DNA of 36,645 nt. Origin: Anaerolineales bacterium UBA3940. Its GTDB lineage: Bacteria; Chloroflexota; Anaerolineae; Aggregatilineales; UBA3940. Of this stretch, positions 35,706-36,645 are shown in pieces. The DNA lies in contig DGDY01000192.1 of NCBI GenBank assembly GCA_002385675.1, positions 1 through 36,645 on the forward strand, read 5' to 3'. Position 1 is the first letter of the stretch, and each line of letters begins with the position of its first letter. The position numbers were made by a program, and so were the translations under genes. Under the pieces are notes generated by a model that worked only from the letters and a program-made list of their open reading frames with translations, made no database searches and had not been told where the DNA came from.

Positions 35706-36505
35706 TCTCTATCGTCACACCGACGTTTAACGCGATGCCGTACGTCGAGGAGGCGATTGAGAGCGTCCTGGCGCAGGGCTACCCCGCTTTCGAACACATC
35801 GTTATTGACGGCGGCTCGACGGATGGGACGCTCGACGTGCTGCGGCGCTACCCGCACCTGACGTGGCTCTCCGGGCCGGACAAAGGGCAATCGGATGCGC
35901 TCAACAAGGGGTTCCGCCTGGCGCGTGGCGATCTCGTCGGCTGGCTCAACGCCGATGACCGCTATCTGCCCGGCTGCTTCGAGCGCGTGGCGGTCTATCA
36001 CACCGCTCACCCCAAGGTCGATGTGATCTACGGCGACTATCGCTGGGTGGACGAGGCGGGAGAGGTACAGCAGGTGCGCCGGGAGCTTGACTTCGACCTG
36101 TTCCTGCTAAAGTACCTGCACGTCCTGACCATCCCGACGACCACCTCGTTCTTCCGGCGGGAGGTCTTTGGCGCGGGCAACCTGCTCGACACCAGCTACC
36201 ACTACGCCATGGATGCCGAGTTCTACCTGCGGCTGGCGCTCGGCGGCTGGCGCTTCGGGCATCTGCCCGCGCTGCTGGCGGATTTTCGCTGGCACGCAGG
36301 GAGCAAGTCCACGCGGCAGGCTGCCGCCCAGCGCGAGGAGCATCTGCGGGCGCTGCTCACCCACGACCCGTTGCTGTCGTCGGTCGGGGCGCGGTCGCGG
36401 CGGGCGGCGCTCGTGCTGCGCACCGTGCTGATGCTGCTGGCTCGCACCAAGCGCACGCTGCTCAAGGCGGCGCGGGGGTATTACTTCACGCAGTGGCGGC
36501 GGTGA
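35681..36505 (+). CDS. Glycosyltransferase family 2 (GT-A fold)
   Basis: A 274-residue transferase beginning PLISIVTPTFNAMPYVEEAI, with the donor-site aspartate in VIDGGSTDGT and the metal motif LNADD (DxD-like). YAMDAEFYLRLALGGW is the acceptor-side ED-type motif. The C-terminus is basic with one hydrophobic stretch (ALVLRTVLMLLA), which may attach it to the membrane. ATG 35681 has GGAGGTG 5 bases upstream and lies inside the previous gene, so the two transferases are probably coupled in a surface-glycan pathway continuing beyond the window. Confidence 0.92.
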   Translation: MGAGSLPLISIVTPTFNAMPYVEEAIESVLAQGYPAFEHIVIDGGSTDGTLDVLRRYPHLTWLSGPDKGQSDALNKGFRLARGDLVGWLNADDRYLPGCFERVAVYHTAHPKVDVIYGDYRWVDEAGEVQQVRRELDFDLFLLKYLHVLTIPTTTSFFRREVFGAGNLLDTSYHYAMDAEFYLRLALGGWRFGHLPALLADFRWHAGSKSTRQAAAQREEHLRALLTHDPLLSSVGARSRRAALVLRTVLMLLARTKRTLLKAARGYYFTQWRR

Positions 36506-36608
36506 GGGGGAGGCATGGGAGATAAGCCGGGAACCCTCACCATGCAAGCCGCATCGTGTTGCGCTTCGGTTAGGTGGGGCCGGGGCATGCTCGTTAGAAA
36601 AAACAAAG

Positions 36609-36645
36609 GTAGGGGCGGGTTTAATGATGCGGTCGATGCGGAGCA
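36609..36645. repeat. 60-bp palindromic repeat, family A copy 4, cut by the window edge
   Basis: Begins GTAGGGGCGGGTTTAATGAT and continues to GATGCGGAGCA at the last base. It matches copy 3 except at one visible position, which shows the family is closely related. It lies after the last glycosyltransferase gene. Confidence 0.8.

Overview
The window is a GC-rich bacterial chromosome segment, tightly packed and read from both strands. It holds no rRNA, tRNA, transposase, phage gene or CRISPR array. The gene content suggests a Chloroflexota (Anaerolineae/Chloroflexia-like) chromosome: a group 3d Hox hydrogenase, a CGNR zinc-finger regulator, a bacterial RIO1 kinase, MASE3/PAS/GAF kinases, palindromic intergenic repeats, and a diterpene enzyme pair otherwise known from Mycobacterium tuberculosis and Herpetosiphon. 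The phylum is an inference, because no marker gene is present.

Layout. 1-1604: a partial HAD hydrolase (-) diverges from an aldo/keto reductase (+). 1756-7066 (-): a complete NAD-linked bidirectional [NiFe]-hydrogenase operon in the order hoxE-F-U-Y-H plus a maturation protease, with a perfect CRP-type palindrome upstream. 7334-10561: a Gfo/Idh/MocA oxidoreductase, a CGNR regulator diverging from a small unknown gene, and an EamA-type exporter. 10887-12741: a mutarotase-fold protein that meets an Rv3378c-like diterpene synthase tail to tail. 13018-16757: a PAS/GAF/PAS sensor kinase and a GAPDH. 16925-19861: a SAM-I riboswitch with its terminator, then metY and metX. 19998-21530 (-): a class II diterpene cyclase of the Rv3377c type. 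21792-25011 (-): a small unknown gene, then feoA and a feoB split into separate GTPase and membrane genes. 25207-26685: a RIO kinase behind a long structured leader. 26804-32572: a RibD-C-domain reductase, a MASE3/PAS/GAF kinase, an orphan corrinoid protein and ThiI. 32756-36505: an FGGY sugar kinase diverging from two overlapping glycosyltransferase genes.

How the genes work together. HoxEFUYH couples H2 and NAD(H). The riboswitch places homoserine acetylation and sulfhydrylation under S-adenosylmethionine control. The Feo genes import ferrous iron and have a DtxR-like palindrome in front. The most interesting signal is that both halves of a tuberculosinol/kolavelool-type pathway (cyclase, then diphosphate-releasing synthase) are present, but 7.3 kb apart with methionine, GAPDH and kinase genes between them. 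In addition, at least two families of palindromic repeats sit mainly where genes converge; one copy supplies the stop codon of a gene.
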